A stretch of DNA of 64,000 nucleotides from Dictyobacter kobayashii (lineage in GTDB: Bacteria; Chloroflexota; Ktedonobacteria; Ktedonobacterales; Ktedonobacteraceae): assembly GCF_003967555.1 (NCBI RefSeq), contig NZ_BIFS01000002.1:2108001-2172000 (forward strand). The letters are read 5' to 3'. Below the pieces are notes generated by a model, which was not told where the DNA came from, did no database searches, and was given only the letters and a program-made list of their open reading frames with translations. The position numbers and the translations under genes are program-made. Positions within the stretch are counted from its first letter, which is position 1. Each line of letters opens with the position of its first letter. Below, piece after piece: positions 1 through 10,682 of this stretch.

Positions 1-2437
1 TTTTGCTACCGTAATGTCTATTTGTCGTCAGCAAGATGGTGATGCGCAAGGGCAACTCTTTACGGGCGAGAGCATGCCGTTTGCGCGTCTGTTGCAGGGT
101 GAGATACTGCTGGGCTCTGTCGCCCCCACTGTAAGTGTAACCGCCCTGGATGGGCAAGAGATGTATTTGCAAATCAGCGGCAAACCATTGCAAGATGAGC
201 AGGGACAACTGAGCGGTATCCTGGTGGTAGTGCGTGATATGACGGCCCCCCATCAATTGCGCCAGGATTTAGAGGAGACGCTGGTCAAGCGTTTACTGGA
301 GCAACGCCGCTTACAGGAGCGCCAGCAGCGTGTGCTACACCTGTCCAGCTCCCTGGCTGAATATGCCTACGTCTATCAGATTACGCCGGATGAGCAGCTG
401 CACCGTGAATGGATCTCTGACACATTTTTGAATTTGATTGAGTACACGGCGGAAGAATTAGATCTGCTGGGCTGGAACGTCATTAAACTCTGCCATCCCG
501 ACGATTTGCCCAGAGCAGTGGCGCGTATAGCAGCTATGCATGCGGGGGAGCCCGATGATCAGGAGTGGCGCGTTATTACAAAATCCGGATTGGTGTACTG
601 GCTGCATGATGTTTGCTATTGCATGAAGGATGAGGAAACTGGTTTCACCAGGGTCTATGGGGTGGCAAAAAATATTACGGAGCGCAAAGAGGCAGAACAG
701 CAGATGTGGCAATTGAATCAACAAATGGATGTCACATTTGAGGCTATTGCCGATGGCATAGTAGTGATGGGCCGAGATGGTGAAATTTTGCGCATGAATT
801 CAGCGGCCCGCGACCTGATGCACCTGGTCTCGCTTGATCCAGAGTTCACTGCCCATCCCTTAGCGCAGCGCCTGGCAGCGGTGCGCATGCGGGACAATCA
901 GGGGCAGCCCTTACCTCTGGAGCAGACACCACATTATCGCGTTTTGCATGGCGAGACATTGCAAAACTCTGGCAATGAAGATGTGCAGGTAACGGCCCTG
1001 GATGGTCATGGACTGACGATCAATGTTGGTGGGGCCCCTATTCATGCCGCTAATGGACAACTGCTGGGTGCGGTCTTAATTCTGCGCGATGTCACTTTAC
1101 GCTATCAGCAAGAGCAACGCAAGCAGCAGGCATTGTTCACACTCTTGCAAATGGCTGAAGCGGTGGCGCAATTTCCAGACCAGAGCGATACGGCTGGCAA
1201 TAATAGCCAGCAGATCTCAGCCGATATGCTGGCCTTAACCCGTGACCTTTTCGAGAGCCAGCTTGGCTGTATCCTGACCATCGAAGCCGAGACCGAGCGT
1301 TTTCAGCCTATCGCGGTGAGTGGAGGTAGCGCCAGTGAGCAGGCGAGCATCTATGAACGATTAGCATGTTACCATCTATCTGAGTTTTTTGATCAGGAGC
1401 AATTGAGCATGTTGCAGGCCGGAGAGGCCCTGCTGATAGACGTAGAGCAATCGCCAGCCCTGGCTACTATCCTGGCCACCTGTGGCATGAAAACTGTCCT
1501 GGTGGCCCCGCTTTATGTCCGCGGCGGTTATCCCGGCCTGATCTGTATTGATGGGAGCGATGTTGAGCGTATCTATCCTTTCCACGAGGCCTTGACCCTG
1601 CTAAAAGCGGTTGGCAAGCTTATTGCCCTGGTTATCGAACGTGAGCGCCTGATGCGTGCCAGAACCGCCGCAGAGGCTTATTCGGTCGCTGAACGCGAAG
1701 TGAGTCGGCAGAAAGATGAGTTTCTTAGCCTGGCCAGCCACGAACTTCGAACTCCGCTTGCCACGATCAAAGCCTGTATCCAGATCGCCAGGCGTCGCCT
1801 GAAGCGTTTTAATGATGCGCAGGAAGCAAAGGATAGCGAGCAGGCAAATGTAGTAGCTCAACAAGTGATTACCATGCTCAATCGAGGGGAGCAGCAGGTT
1901 AGCGTCGAGCATCGGCTGATCGATGATCTCCTGGATGTTTCCTATATCCAGGAGCAGCGTTTAGATTTGCAGCCCACCTTATTTAATCTGGCCAAGCTTG
2001 TCAAGCAAGTTATTACCGCTATGGCGAGCGAGGAAAATTCACATCCGCTTATTCTGAATGAATCTGTGGCTGAACAATCATTTCCTGTTATTGCCGATAG
2101 AAGACGTATTGAACAGGTCTTGATGAATTATATCAGTAACGCCATTAAATACAGTTTCGATGAAGCTCCCATTGAGCTGAAAATCTGTCGTGATGAGCGT
2201 ATGGTGAGGGTAGAGGTGAGTGACCAGGGACCCGGGGTGGCTCTGGCGGAGCAGATGCGCATCTGGGAACGTTTTTACCAGATACCGGACCGGATTATCT
2301 ATCAGGGCTCCGCTGGTATGGGGCTGGGGCTATATATCAGTCAGGTAATTATCAGACAGCACCATGGCCAGGTGGGAGTAGATAGTTCGCTACAGTCAGG
2401 TTCAACTTTCTGGTTTACTTTGCCACTGACTCACTGA
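1..2437 (+). CDS. PAS/GAF sensor histidine kinase, 5' end outside window
   Basis: Hybrid-free sensor kinase. The frame is open to the first base of the window, so the ATG at 14 is probably internal and the N-terminus is missing. Numbered from that ATG, PAS-type segments cover about residues 1-80, 110-225 (with the PAC ending NITERKEAE) and 230-365, a GAF-like segment about 390-545, then a HisKA helix with SHELRTPL (phospho-acceptor His about 576) and a HATPase domain with N box (NYISNAIKYS), G1 (DQGPGVA) and G2 (GMGLGLYIS). No membrane segment is seen, so it is probably cytosolic. No response regulator is adjacent, so the partner is unknown. Confidence 0.9.
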   Translation, partial: FATVMSICRQQDGDAQGQLFTGESMPFARLLQGEILLGSVAPTVSVTALDGQEMYLQISGKPLQDEQGQLSGILVVVRDMTAPHQLRQDLEETLVKRLLEQRRLQERQQRVLHLSSSLAEYAYVYQITPDEQLHREWISDTFLNLIEYTAEELDLLGWNVIKLCHPDDLPRAVARIAAMHAGEPDDQEWRVITKSGLVYWLHDVCYCMKDEETGFTRVYGVAKNITERKEAEQQMWQLNQQMDVTFEAIADGIVVMGRDGEILRMNSAARDLMHLVSLDPEFTAHPLAQRLAAVRMRDNQGQPLPLEQTPHYRVLHGETLQNSGNEDVQVTALDGHGLTINVGGAPIHAANGQLLGAVLILRDVTLRYQQEQRKQQALFTLLQMAEAVAQFPDQSDTAGNNSQQISADMLALTRDLFESQLGCILTIEAETERFQPIAVSGGSASEQASIYERLACYHLSEFFDQEQLSMLQAGEALLIDVEQSPALATILATCGMKTVLVAPLYVRGGYPGLICIDGSDVERIYPFHEALTLLKAVGKLIALVIERERLMRARTAAEAYSVAEREVSRQKDEFLSLASHELRTPLATIKACIQIARRRLKRFNDAQEAKDSEQANVVAQQVITMLNRGEQQVSVEHRLIDDLLDVSYIQEQRLDLQPTLFNLAKLVKQVITAMASEENSHPLILNESVAEQSFPVIADRRRIEQVLMNYISNAIKYSFDEAPIELKICRDERMVRVEVSDQGPGVALAEQMRIWERFYQIPDRIIYQGSAGMGLGLYISQVIIRQHHGQVGVDSSLQSGSTFWFTLPLTH

Positions 2438-2776
2438 CGCACCGAGAGATAAAATATGTGGTATACTACTATACGGAACTATGAGTTGAAATCATTTGCA
2501 CGTTGCCTGGTGGCAGTCTCAGTGTTCCAGAAGCATTTAATTTTCATCGCCGAAAACTCCTGCTGCTTTTACCCATCAATGTCTTGATGCATCTCACACT
2601 GAACAATGTTTCGTTCCTACTACTACTTAGAATGCAATTCTATTCCTATGCACATGTTTAATTTCTGCTATAACTATGTCCACGCGTCTATGCCGAAAGG
2701 AGCGTTCGGGGTGTCTGATTACTTGAGAAGTGGCCTGAAAGGGTATGCTGGGGTCGGGTTGGAGGAGAAGCGATAG
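2438..2776. other. Intergenic, no gene seen
   Basis: About 340 bases between the sensor kinase and the FUSC gene. I see no convincing ORF, hairpin terminator or repeat. It probably holds the promoter of the downstream gene, which has a strong ribosome binding site (GGAGGAG at 2761-2767). Confidence 0.5.
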
Positions 2777-5038
2777 ATGAATCGTATTTATAAATCCTCT
2801 AACGCGATTTTTAAACATATCACCCATAATTTAATCCTGGATCGTTCCGCCATCATCAATGGTATACGTGTGACGGCAATTACTGTTATTCCCATTCTAT
2901 TAGGTCTGCAGTTACATCAATATGATATGGGTGTGATGTGTTTCCTGGGTGGACTTTATGTTGTACTGGCTGATGTCGGTGGACTATATCGTTCGCGGGC
3001 TTTTGCGATGGGTTCAGCCACTATAGGTGTGGCTCTGGCGGCATTTGTCGCTACTATTAGTGGAAGTATTTTATGGCTGGCCGTTCCTTTAATGTTCCTG
3101 TGTGCATTTTGCTTTGGTATGCTCGGTATCTTTGGCAACACAGGTTCAAAGGTTGGTTTTGTGGTGATCGGCATATTTATTATTGTGCTGGGGCAGCCGG
3201 CCAGTTTGGGTGTGGCTGAGGGACGCCTGGCGGCATTTATTGTGGGTGGCTTATGGGCTATGCTGTTGACCCTCTGCCTCTGGCCTCTGCAGCCGCATCA
3301 ACCAGTCAGACAGGCGATCTCGGATTACTACCAGGCTCTGAGTACATTTCTCTCGCAGGCCTGTGGCAAGATGGCTGAGCAGGGAGATACAACTGCGCGT
3401 TGGAATCAAGGTGTGGCACGTGAACGAGCACTCGTCCTGGCTGCCCATGATGTGGCGCACTCAACTATGCTTACTTTTCGTTCGGCCCGCCAGGGAGCGA
3501 GCCCGATCGGTCAGCGTTTCTTCCTCTTAACCCTGACTGCTGATCGTCTTTTCGATGCCTCTATTGCGCTGGCTGAAGGGATAGAGATTGCCCGGGCTCA
3601 GACGCGCGTGACGCATATTCAAATCTTGCTGGATGAAAGTGTTCAATATGTCGCTCAGGTGGTCTCAAATTTTGCCGATACGGTGAGGGCCGGGCAATCT
3701 CTGGATATGGATGTCTTGCAGCAAGATCTTCACTGGTTGGAAGAGCACGAAGTCTCTTTGCGCGAAACCCTGCCGCGTTTGATTGATGACTATGCCGCCC
3801 TGGTGAGCATGAGGAACGTAATACGCCTGTTGAAGACAGTCGTTGAAGAGGTACGGGCAGCAGGTGGATATTTATGTGAATTTAATGATGGTGGATCAAG
3901 CGCCAGCGCGGTAAAGCAGTCCTCGCCTACCTTCAAAAGCTGGGAGCGGCAATGGCTGGCAAACACAAAAATTCACTGGGAACTGTTCAAAGATAACATG
4001 ACCACCCGCTCTCTGGTCTATCGACATTCGTTGCGTCTGGCCATATCGACGGCACTTGCTGTCACCATCTATATGTCATTTAATATCACGCATGGCTTCT
4101 GGATTCCACTGACCATTCTTTTTATCCTGAAACCAGACTTTGGGGGAACCCGTAAACGCGCCAATCAACGCCTCTTTGGTACGGTCCTTGGTGGCGTCAT
4201 TGCGGCCCTGGTGGCTGGAGCGATTCATAACGAGCTGGTCTTAATCGGTTTATTAATCTTCATCGGTTTCTATGCTTTCTCTCTGTTGAATGGCGATTAT
4301 GGCGCCTTTGTCGCATTTCTAACCCTGTTTGTCGTCTTGATGCTGAACATCTCTATGCCTGGTGACTGGGTGGTTGCCTGTATTCGTATTATGAATACCG
4401 TACTGGGAGGACTGATCTCCATTGCGGCCGGCTACTTGATATCCCCACAATGGGAACGCGAGCGTCTCCCGGTGCAACTGGCTCGTACGATTGCCGCTAA
4501 TCGAGAATATTTCCAGTATGTGCTGGCCGCTTATATGGGACAGCCTGGTTCGCACGAGCAGATTCACCAGGCAAGCAAGAAGGCCCACCTGGAGAATGCC
4601 AATGCGGCGGCAGCCTTTCAGCGCATGCTGGGTGAGCCCAGGACCAAGCAGGGCGATGTAGAGCGCTTTTATGCCCTGGTAACCTATAACCAGCACTTTA
4701 GCGATCGCATCACGACCCTGGCCACTTATCTACACTCGTTGAGTGGCAACAACCACCGCTTGCCGGGCCTGGATAGCTTTACGCAACAGACCGAGCAGGC
4801 CCTACAGGCCATCGAGGAAGCCGTCCTGTCGGGACACCATCTCAGCCAATTCGATTCACTAGAAGAGAGCTTGAAATTTGTGCAGGGTTCCTTGCAAACC
4901 TTACTGATGCTGCGCACCAATGAACTGGCGGAGCAACAGATTGATACGCCGAACCGCGAAGCCGTCAGAGATTTCCTCCTGATGGGCTCTCAACTGGATC
5001 GACTCACCCACGACATCTCCGCTATGTCCCGCATTTAA
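2777..5038 (+). CDS. FUSC-family integral membrane protein (YccS/aromatic acid exporter-like)
   Basis: 753 residues, intact. Two hydrophobic blocks, about residues 20-175 and 415-540, each contain several transmembrane helices, and each is followed by a long helical soluble region. This is the duplicated architecture of FUSC/YccS/AaeB-like proteins. The ATG at 2777 follows GGAGGAG by nine bases. The family includes proton-driven efflux of aromatic acids and proteins of unknown transport function; substrate cannot be read from sequence. The gene stands alone and ends at the strong hairpin 5047-5091. Confidence 0.88.
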   Translation: MNRIYKSSNAIFKHITHNLILDRSAIINGIRVTAITVIPILLGLQLHQYDMGVMCFLGGLYVVLADVGGLYRSRAFAMGSATIGVALAAFVATISGSILWLAVPLMFLCAFCFGMLGIFGNTGSKVGFVVIGIFIIVLGQPASLGVAEGRLAAFIVGGLWAMLLTLCLWPLQPHQPVRQAISDYYQALSTFLSQACGKMAEQGDTTARWNQGVARERALVLAAHDVAHSTMLTFRSARQGASPIGQRFFLLTLTADRLFDASIALAEGIEIARAQTRVTHIQILLDESVQYVAQVVSNFADTVRAGQSLDMDVLQQDLHWLEEHEVSLRETLPRLIDDYAALVSMRNVIRLLKTVVEEVRAAGGYLCEFNDGGSSASAVKQSSPTFKSWERQWLANTKIHWELFKDNMTTRSLVYRHSLRLAISTALAVTIYMSFNITHGFWIPLTILFILKPDFGGTRKRANQRLFGTVLGGVIAALVAGAIHNELVLIGLLIFIGFYAFSLLNGDYGAFVAFLTLFVVLMLNISMPGDWVVACIRIMNTVLGGLISIAAGYLISPQWERERLPVQLARTIAANREYFQYVLAAYMGQPGSHEQIHQASKKAHLENANAAAAFQRMLGEPRTKQGDVERFYALVTYNQHFSDRITTLATYLHSLSGNNHRLPGLDSFTQQTEQALQAIEEAVLSGHHLSQFDSLEESLKFVQGSLQTLLMLRTNELAEQQIDTPNREAVRDFLLMGSQLDRLTHDISAMSRI

Positions 5039-5046
5039 AAAATAAA

Positions 5047-5091
5047 TTATGTGTCAAAAAAGTGCGCCCTACGCACTTTTTTGACACATAA
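5047..5091. terminator. Perfect 20-bp hairpin, bidirectional terminator-like
   Basis: Left arm 5047-5066 and right arm 5072-5091 pair perfectly around a 5-base loop. It lies between convergent genes and has A/T-rich arms, so it could end transcription in both directions. It forms a pair with the next palindrome at 5122-5182. Confidence 0.75.
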
Positions 5092-5121
5092 TAAAAACCT
5101 CTATTGTTGCGGCGCATAATG

Positions 5122-5206
5122 CATTTTTTATATAGTTGTGGCCACGGTGTTCTACATCGTGGCCACAACTATATAAAAAATGTCCGGGCGCGTAGCGCAC
5201 GTACGA
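5122..5206. repeat. Family A repeat copy 1: 25-bp palindrome plus GC tail
   Basis: Perfect arms 5122-5146 and 5158-5182 with an 11-base loop, directly followed by the tail CGGGCGCGTAGCGCACGT (5185-5202). The tail recurs next to unrelated palindromes at 15.7, 15.9, 17.8, 26.4, 39.8 and 59.3 kb. The arm sequence itself is not shared with those copies. Confidence 0.7.
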
Positions 5207-5224
5207 TATTACTGACAGGCAGCT

Positions 5225-6094
5225 CTATTTGAAGATAGTTGGCAGCAGCTCTTTAAGTATAAGCGCATTGTCGATGTCAGCCGTAAGCTCTTCGAACCAG
5301 GCATGACCACTATCCTCTTTACTGTGGATGCGTGTATAGGTCTCTCCAACCTCAAAGGACTCAACCTCTTCCCAGGGCAACAGATCTTCCTCATCGCTAT
5401 TGGCACGCACATGGCTGACCCCTTCCTGGTTAATAATCAGGTCACCAAACTCTAGATCTTCGCCCAGGCGATACAGTTCAAGCATGCCAGGATAGCGATA
5501 ATCGGTATAAGCGCGCTCAATCGCATCACAGAGTTTAGAGCGTTGTTGTACCTTCGGTTCAAGTACCACCACGACATCTTTATCGGTGACAAAGGAGAGA
5601 TTATCGTGCATAACGTGGTGAGGATGTTTGGGATCTAATGTGCCTCGCAAGAGACTTTCTATGTTATCCCAGCGTAACACATGGCTCTGCTGCCGACCCT
5701 CTAAAAAGACGAAACCATCCTCGAAAATATGCACCTGCTCACGATGCCGATAGCTATATTCACGCAGGTTGCGCCATCCTTGTAGGAAGCAGCCAAGCAG
5801 AATGATCAAGCTAATGACACCAATGGCCCCAATGGAGCGCAAGGTGGGGGGATCAGCGAGTGTCTGGCTGAGCACGATCTTGCGTACCGCATCGATCAAA
5901 AAGAAGAGTCCAATTATACTGATGGCAAACCAGACAATGGCGTTGCTTAGCAACCTGCCCCCATTAATAGTTGATTGTGTAAATGATGAGCATCGCTCGC
6001 CTAATGTATAGGCCTTTGCCAATTGCTGTACTTCAGCGTAATAGGGTGAAGATGACTCATTATCGATATTTTGTGTATCTTGCTGTGAATTCAC
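5225..6094 (-). CDS. Membrane protein of unknown function, DUF6585-like
   Basis: Two transmembrane helices near the N-terminal third (around AIVWFAISIIGLFFLI and IGVISLIILLGCFL) are followed by a soluble region with repeated aromatic/beta patterns such as EDGFVFLEG and INQEGVSHV. This layout resembles DUF6585-type proteins; assignment is tentative. I place the start at the GTG at 6094 because it has an upstream GGAGG; an in-frame ATG at 6175 exists but lacks a ribosome binding site. Function is unknown. It is convergent with the FUSC gene. Confidence 0.72.
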   Translation of the reverse strand: MNSQQDTQNIDNESSSPYYAEVQQLAKAYTLGERCSSFTQSTINGGRLLSNAIVWFAISIIGLFFLIDAVRKIVLSQTLADPPTLRSIGAIGVISLIILLGCFLQGWRNLREYSYRHREQVHIFEDGFVFLEGRQQSHVLRWDNIESLLRGTLDPKHPHHVMHDNLSFVTDKDVVVVLEPKVQQRSKLCDAIERAYTDYRYPGMLELYRLGEDLEFGDLIINQEGVSHVRANSDEEDLLPWEEVESFEVGETYTRIHSKEDSGHAWFEELTADIDNALILKELLPTIFK

Positions 6095-6216
6095 GCTTTT
6101 GCCTGGCCTCCGTTCGTATGTCCTTTGCTTTGTCGTATTATACACTATGCGTCCCACTAATGAGTATGCATACAAATGTGTGGTTACAATAGATCAGTTA
6201 TTGGGAGAAAAGAGTA

Positions 6217-6278
6217 GGCACTCATAAAAAACGGAAGGATGGCGGCCGGCCGCCATCCTTCCGTTTTTTATGAGTGCC
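6217..6278. terminator. 62-bp perfect palindrome, terminator-like
   Basis: Both 31-base halves (6217-6247 and 6248-6278) are exact reverse complements with no spacer. It lies just past the stop of the minus-strand response regulator and contains a run of six T in each direction outside a GC-rich stem, so it is probably that operon's terminator. Confidence 0.75.
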
Positions 6279-6284
6279 GTAAGC

Positions 6285-6998
6285 TTACGTTGGGTTGGTC
6301 ACAAACTGATAACCGATCCCAATTTTGGTCAAAATATAGCTTGGGTGGGTTGGATCGGGCTCAATCTTGCGACGCAGGCGATTCACATTTACCTGTAGCA
6401 TATGACTTTCGCCTGTATATTCACTGCCCCAGACATGTTCAAGCAAGAGATCCTGGGTTATGACGCGCCCCGCGTTTTGGGCCAGATAAGCCAGAATGCG
6501 GTATTCTGTTGGCGTCAGGATAACCTCTTTCTCTTCCATTAGTACTTTTCGCTGCGCATAATCAATGGTCAGCTCGCCAATTTTCGCGATAGTACGTACT
6601 GCGTGGGTCTGCTCGTTTGACATAAATTGCGTGCGTCGTAAGACTGCCCGCACACGTGCCAGTAGCTCTTCGATACTAAATGGTTTGGTCAGATAATCGT
6701 CCGCCCCCAGGTCGAGTCCCTTGACTTTATCACTGTCCTGCCCACGTGCGGTGACGATGATAATCGGGACCGCCGAGAACTCGCGTACATACTGACAGAC
6801 GGCGAGGCCATCCATTTTAGGCATCATCACATCCAGAAGAATCAGGTCGGGGTGATTGGCCTCAATCATGGTCAGCGCCTCCTGACCATCACGAGCCGTT
6901 ATTACCTCGTAGCCATCAAACTCCAGATTGCGGGAGACGAGACGTAATAACTGGGGATCATCATCTGCCGTCAAAATCATTGTTTTTTTTGAAGTCAT
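6285..6998 (-). CDS. OmpR/PhoB-family response regulator
   Basis: 237 residues. The receiver domain shows the acidic cluster ADDD at the N-terminus, phospho-acceptor Asp56 (LLDVMMP), the conserved Thr in VTARG and Lys105 (LTKPF). The winged-helix DNA-binding domain contains TPTEYRILAYLAQNAGRVI and the recognition-helix region of OmpR-type regulators. The ATG at 6998 is chosen because it follows AAAGGA and lies 5 bases past the stop of the kinase gene; a longer reading to 7085 would overlap the kinase by 82 bases. It acts with the kinase encoded just upstream. Confidence 0.93.
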   Translation of the reverse strand: MTSKKTMILTADDDPQLLRLVSRNLEFDGYEVITARDGQEALTMIEANHPDLILLDVMMPKMDGLAVCQYVREFSAVPIIIVTARGQDSDKVKGLDLGADDYLTKPFSIEELLARVRAVLRRTQFMSNEQTHAVRTIAKIGELTIDYAQRKVLMEEKEVILTPTEYRILAYLAQNAGRVITQDLLLEHVWGSEYTGESHMLQVNVNRLRRKIEPDPTHPSYILTKIGIGYQFVTNPT

Positions 6999-7003
6999 GG
7001 GGT

Positions 7004-7873
7004 TCAATCCTTTGATAAATGCTGAGTATTGATCGGCAAGAGAATATGCACTGTTGTGCTCACTCCAACCTGACTTTCTATCCACATGCTGCCATGATGA
7101 AGCTCAACCAGGTAGCGGCTAATCGTTAAGCCCAGACCCAGCCCATTGACATCACGGGACAGCCCAAATTCGAGGCGTTGGAAGCGCCCGAAAATCTGCT
7201 CTAAATTGTCCTCAAGAATGCCTTCGCCATAGTTGCGGATACTGATCGTAATGATGTTTGATATATCTATATCTGCCTGTATAGTGGCAGGAAGGTGTTG
7301 CTTTTCCTCCTCTGTGCACAGAGGCGTGATGAGAATATCGATCGCGCTATCGATAGTTGAGTACTTGACTGCATTATCGATGATATTCATAAACACCGTA
7401 AGCATATGAGTTTGATCCACCTGCAGAAGGATATCATCGGTGAGTGGCAGACCAGAGCATGAGGTATAATTAACATTAAATTGGCGGTCACTGCCATATT
7501 TTGAGATTGCCGTACGTAGAAGATAAGGCAAGCTACTCATCACTGGATTGAGTACCAACGCACCACTTTCAATCATTGCCAGATCCATCAGCCGATCAAT
7601 GCTATTTGTTAGTCGATCACTACCTTCATCAATAGCCCTGAGAAAATCTATACGTTCATTCTGCTCAATCATCTGGTCATAACGTAAGAGTGTCGTAACA
7701 TAACCTTTGATAATTGCAAGTGGGCTACGTAATTCATGGCTGAGTGTCGCGAGTAATTCAGTATCCAAGAACTGCGCAGAACCTGAAGCAGGCTGCCTAT
7801 TCTCTTTATGGTGATCGGTCATGGACATGTCCCTTGCCGTTTTGCTTGCTATTCCTTTTTCTCTCTCGGACAT
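7004..7873 (-). CDS. Sensor histidine kinase without sensor domain
   Basis: 289 residues. HisKA domain with SHELRSPL (His46), dimerisation helices to about residue 110, then a HATPase_c domain with N box (IIDNAVKYS) and GLGLGL. There is no PAS, GAF or membrane segment, so input probably comes from a partner protein or another module. It is transcribed first in an operon with the OmpR-type regulator, which makes this a cognate pair. Alternative starts at internal Met residues (MSMTDHH) are possible. Confidence 0.9.
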   Translation of the reverse strand: MSEREKGIASKTARDMSMTDHHKENRQPASGSAQFLDTELLATLSHELRSPLAIIKGYVTTLLRYDQMIEQNERIDFLRAIDEGSDRLTNSIDRLMDLAMIESGALVLNPVMSSLPYLLRTAISKYGSDRQFNVNYTSCSGLPLTDDILLQVDQTHMLTVFMNIIDNAVKYSTIDSAIDILITPLCTEEEKQHLPATIQADIDISNIITISIRNYGEGILEDNLEQIFGRFQRLEFGLSRDVNGLGLGLTISRYLVELHHGSMWIESQVGVSTTVHILLPINTQHLSKD

Positions 7874-7969
7874 ATATTCCTGACATTTTCTATGATAATA
7901 ATGGATATATCTGCGTGTGAAGATGGGTTTGCTGAATTTATAGATTTGCTTTGACTGCCAATTCGAACG

Positions 7970-8113
7970 CAGGGTTATTTAATGTATCTCTTTGGCGCCT
8001 GCGGCGCCGGGTTAGGGGTGTGGAGTGTGTGTGATGGGCGGCTGCGGCCGCCCATCACACACACTCCACACCTGAAAGATGTACATTCTCTGGACGAACA
8101 TGAAATAGCCCTG
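7970..8113 (+). mobile_element. Family B MITE copy 1
   Basis: 144 bp. The ends are degenerate and intact versions of the inverted repeat CAGGGCTTTTTCATGTT (left 13/17, right 16/17 matches). It is flanked by ATTCGAACG (7961-7969) and ATTCGAAAG (8114-8122), a 9-bp direct repeat with one mismatch, as expected for a target-site duplication. Inside are a short GGCGCC palindrome and a perfect 26-bp stem (8017-8042 with 8047-8072, loop TGCG). It has no coding capacity. Confidence 0.82.
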
Positions 8114-8374
8114 ATTCGAAAGCTAAAGGCCTTGTCAGCAATACGCTTGTGCTTTACTATAGATTATAGATTGGAATAATCTAAAGAGGAAGGGCAGGAT
8201 GTCCATTGACATCACAATGGGATCACAATATTGCCCGAGATCACTCTAATCAATAATCGATGAGCGAACTAAATCAATAAGGACGAGTACAACCAGGTTT
8301 TGATAGACGTCTGTACTTTGCTTCTGACAAGAATTGATTGCTTATATATATATTTGTGTGGAAAGAGCGATATT

Positions 8375-10601
8375 ATGGAAAAATTTCGGAAGAAGGTATT
8401 ATCAGAAGCTGAGCGTTTTGATGCTTTAAGTCGAATCAGTGTGGCTCTGATGAGTGAGCGCAACGAGTCGCGTCTTCTTCATCTTATTGCTCAAACGGCG
8501 GTAGATCTCACGGGAGCGGCCTATGCGGCCTTTACGCTGCGACCAGTAAATGAGCAAGGGCTTGCGCTGGTCCCCTCGGAAGGGAATCTTTTTTATCTGG
8601 CGGCGGTGGTTGGTGCGACTAAAGAGCAGGAAGAGTTTTTTCGCAAAATTCATCTGGGCGGCGAAGGGCTGCTGGCTCCTATTTTTCGACATGGCATCTC
8701 TGTGCGCGTAGCTGATGCTATTAAGTTAGCCGCCGCCCATTCAGCACAATCTGACATCCCCCTATCGCGGGAAGCAGCCAGAGACGCGGCTTTAAAATTT
8801 GCTCATGGTAACGTCCCTGTGGAGGAATTGCGTACCGTCGGGGTGCCACGGGTGCATCCTTTGATCTGTAGTTTCCTGGGCGCTCCTCTACTGGACCGCA
8901 ACCACGAGGTGCGTGGCGGCCTGCTGCTTGGACATCCAGAGCCCGATCAATTTTCAGAGGATGATGAGCGGCTCATGCTGGGATTAGCGGCCCAGGCTGC
9001 TGTGGCCCTGGAGAATGCTCGTCTCTATCAAGCCACGCAAATGCGTGCCCGTGAACTGACTGCTATTTTTCAAAGTATCGCCGATGGGATAATCCTGGTT
9101 GATCAGCGCGGCACAATTCTGCGCGAGAATGAGCGCGCCCGTCAGCTACGTCAACAACTGTTAGCGTTGCCGCAGGGTGAACAACTGCTGGATCAGATGC
9201 TCTATCAGCCAGCTACTATGGCCTTGAATGACCAGGCAAGCGAAGAGAAGACAGTGGCTATCTTTGATGAGTATAATGAGAAGCGCGAATATATTATTAA
9301 TGCTTCGCCGCTGCATTGGAGTGAACTATATAAAAACTCTGCCCCCTGGGCGATGCTATCCAGCCAGACTCGCCGGAACATGGTTCTGAAGCCGTGGTTG
9401 TCTGGCATGATATTACCGAATCCCGGCGCCTCTTGCGCGAACGACAGATTCATGCTGAAACCGAGGCCAGGCGCTCACAACTGCAGATGATTCTAGATGA
9501 ATTACCGAGTAGCGTATATCTAGTACAAGGTAAGGATGCGCGCCTGGTGATGGCCAACCATGCCTCTAAAACGGTATTTGGGGCCGAGTGGACGCTGAAT
9601 AAGTCGATGCATGACTTCCTGAATGAAAATCAGATTCGTATTTTTACTGACAATGGTCGGCTCCTCTCAACCGAACAACTGGCTACTTTGCGGGCCGTGC
9701 AAAAGGGCGAGACGGTCTATCAACGCCAGGAGATCATTCGACACGCTGACGGGACTACTCTGCCTGTCATCGTGAATGCTATCTCACTTGCCTCTAATAA
9801 ATTGAGTATGGATAATCTTTCAGGTGCCAATGCCAGTCAATCCGAGCCGTCAGCCATTGTTGTGCACCAGGACGTGACCGCGCTGAAAGAGGCCGAGTAT
9901 TTAAAAGATGAGTTTATTGGCGTAGCTGCTCATGAGCTGCGTAATCCATTGGCGATTTTACATGGGTGCGCCCAGACCTTGATTGTGCAGACGTTACGTG
10001 GCAATGGCCAACCTCTCGATGAGTGGCAGATGGAGGCCATTCAAGATATTGACCAGGCAACCATGCGCCTGGTGGAATTGACCGAAGATCTGCTGGATGT
10101 GACACGCTTACATGCTGGTCGCCTGGAACTGCATACAGAGGCAATGGACATAGTGGCACTGGTTCCACGGGTGGTAAAGCGTATTCAAATGACGACAGAG
10201 CAACACCAGTTGCTGGTGCACCAGGAGAACGATCATCTGTTAGTGAATGTCGATCGTCGCCGTATTGAGCAGGTTCTTACCAACGTTTTGAATAATGCCA
10301 TCAAATATACCCCCAGGGGGGAGCTATAAATATCACGCTGACAAAAGATGCTGCCAGGGACCAATGCTTAATCGCGATCAAGGACTCTGGCATCGGTATC
10401 CCGGTCCAGCAGCAGGCCCGCATCTTTGGTCGTTTTATGCGCGCGGACAACGTACATGGTATCAGCGGAACAGGCCTGGGCCTCTATCTCTGCCGTGAAC
10501 TGGTTGAGCGCCATAACGGTCGCATCTGGTTTGAGTCGGTCGAAAATGTGGGCTCAACGTTCTATATCGCATTGCCGCTACTCGACGATGCAGAAGTATA
10601 A
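8375..10601 (+). CDS. GAF/PAS sensor histidine kinase (two single-base deletions)
   Basis: A GAF domain fills roughly residues 15-220, followed by PAS segments, then HisKA (AAHELRNPL), the N box NNAIKYTP and, in a third frame, the G boxes DSGIGIP and GTGLGLYL. The protein is split over three reading frames. The first switch lies near 9330-9350 (AAAAA/CCCCC runs), the second in the C5/G6 run near 10310-10320. Adding one base at each gives a continuous protein of 742 residues ending at 10601. The ATG at 8375 follows GGAAAGAG. No adjacent regulator gene. Confidence 0.85.
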
Positions 10602-10606
10602 GCTAT

Positions 10607-10649
10607 GGCCAGGAGCCTCCGAGGGCTAATCTTTCGGAGGCTCCTGGCC
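10607..10649. terminator. 16-bp hairpin between convergent genes
   Basis: GGCCAGGAGCCTCCGA (10607-10622) pairs perfectly with 10634-10649. It sits six bases after the kinase stop and before the end of the permease gene on the other strand. Confidence 0.65.
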
Positions 10650-10682
10650 GTAGTTACTGGATGATGCGCTTTAGTTGATTGT

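Noticed and set aside
7982..8179. 65-residue ORF over MITE copy 1
   Set aside because: It is formed by the palindromic element itself; similar frames arise in the other copies.
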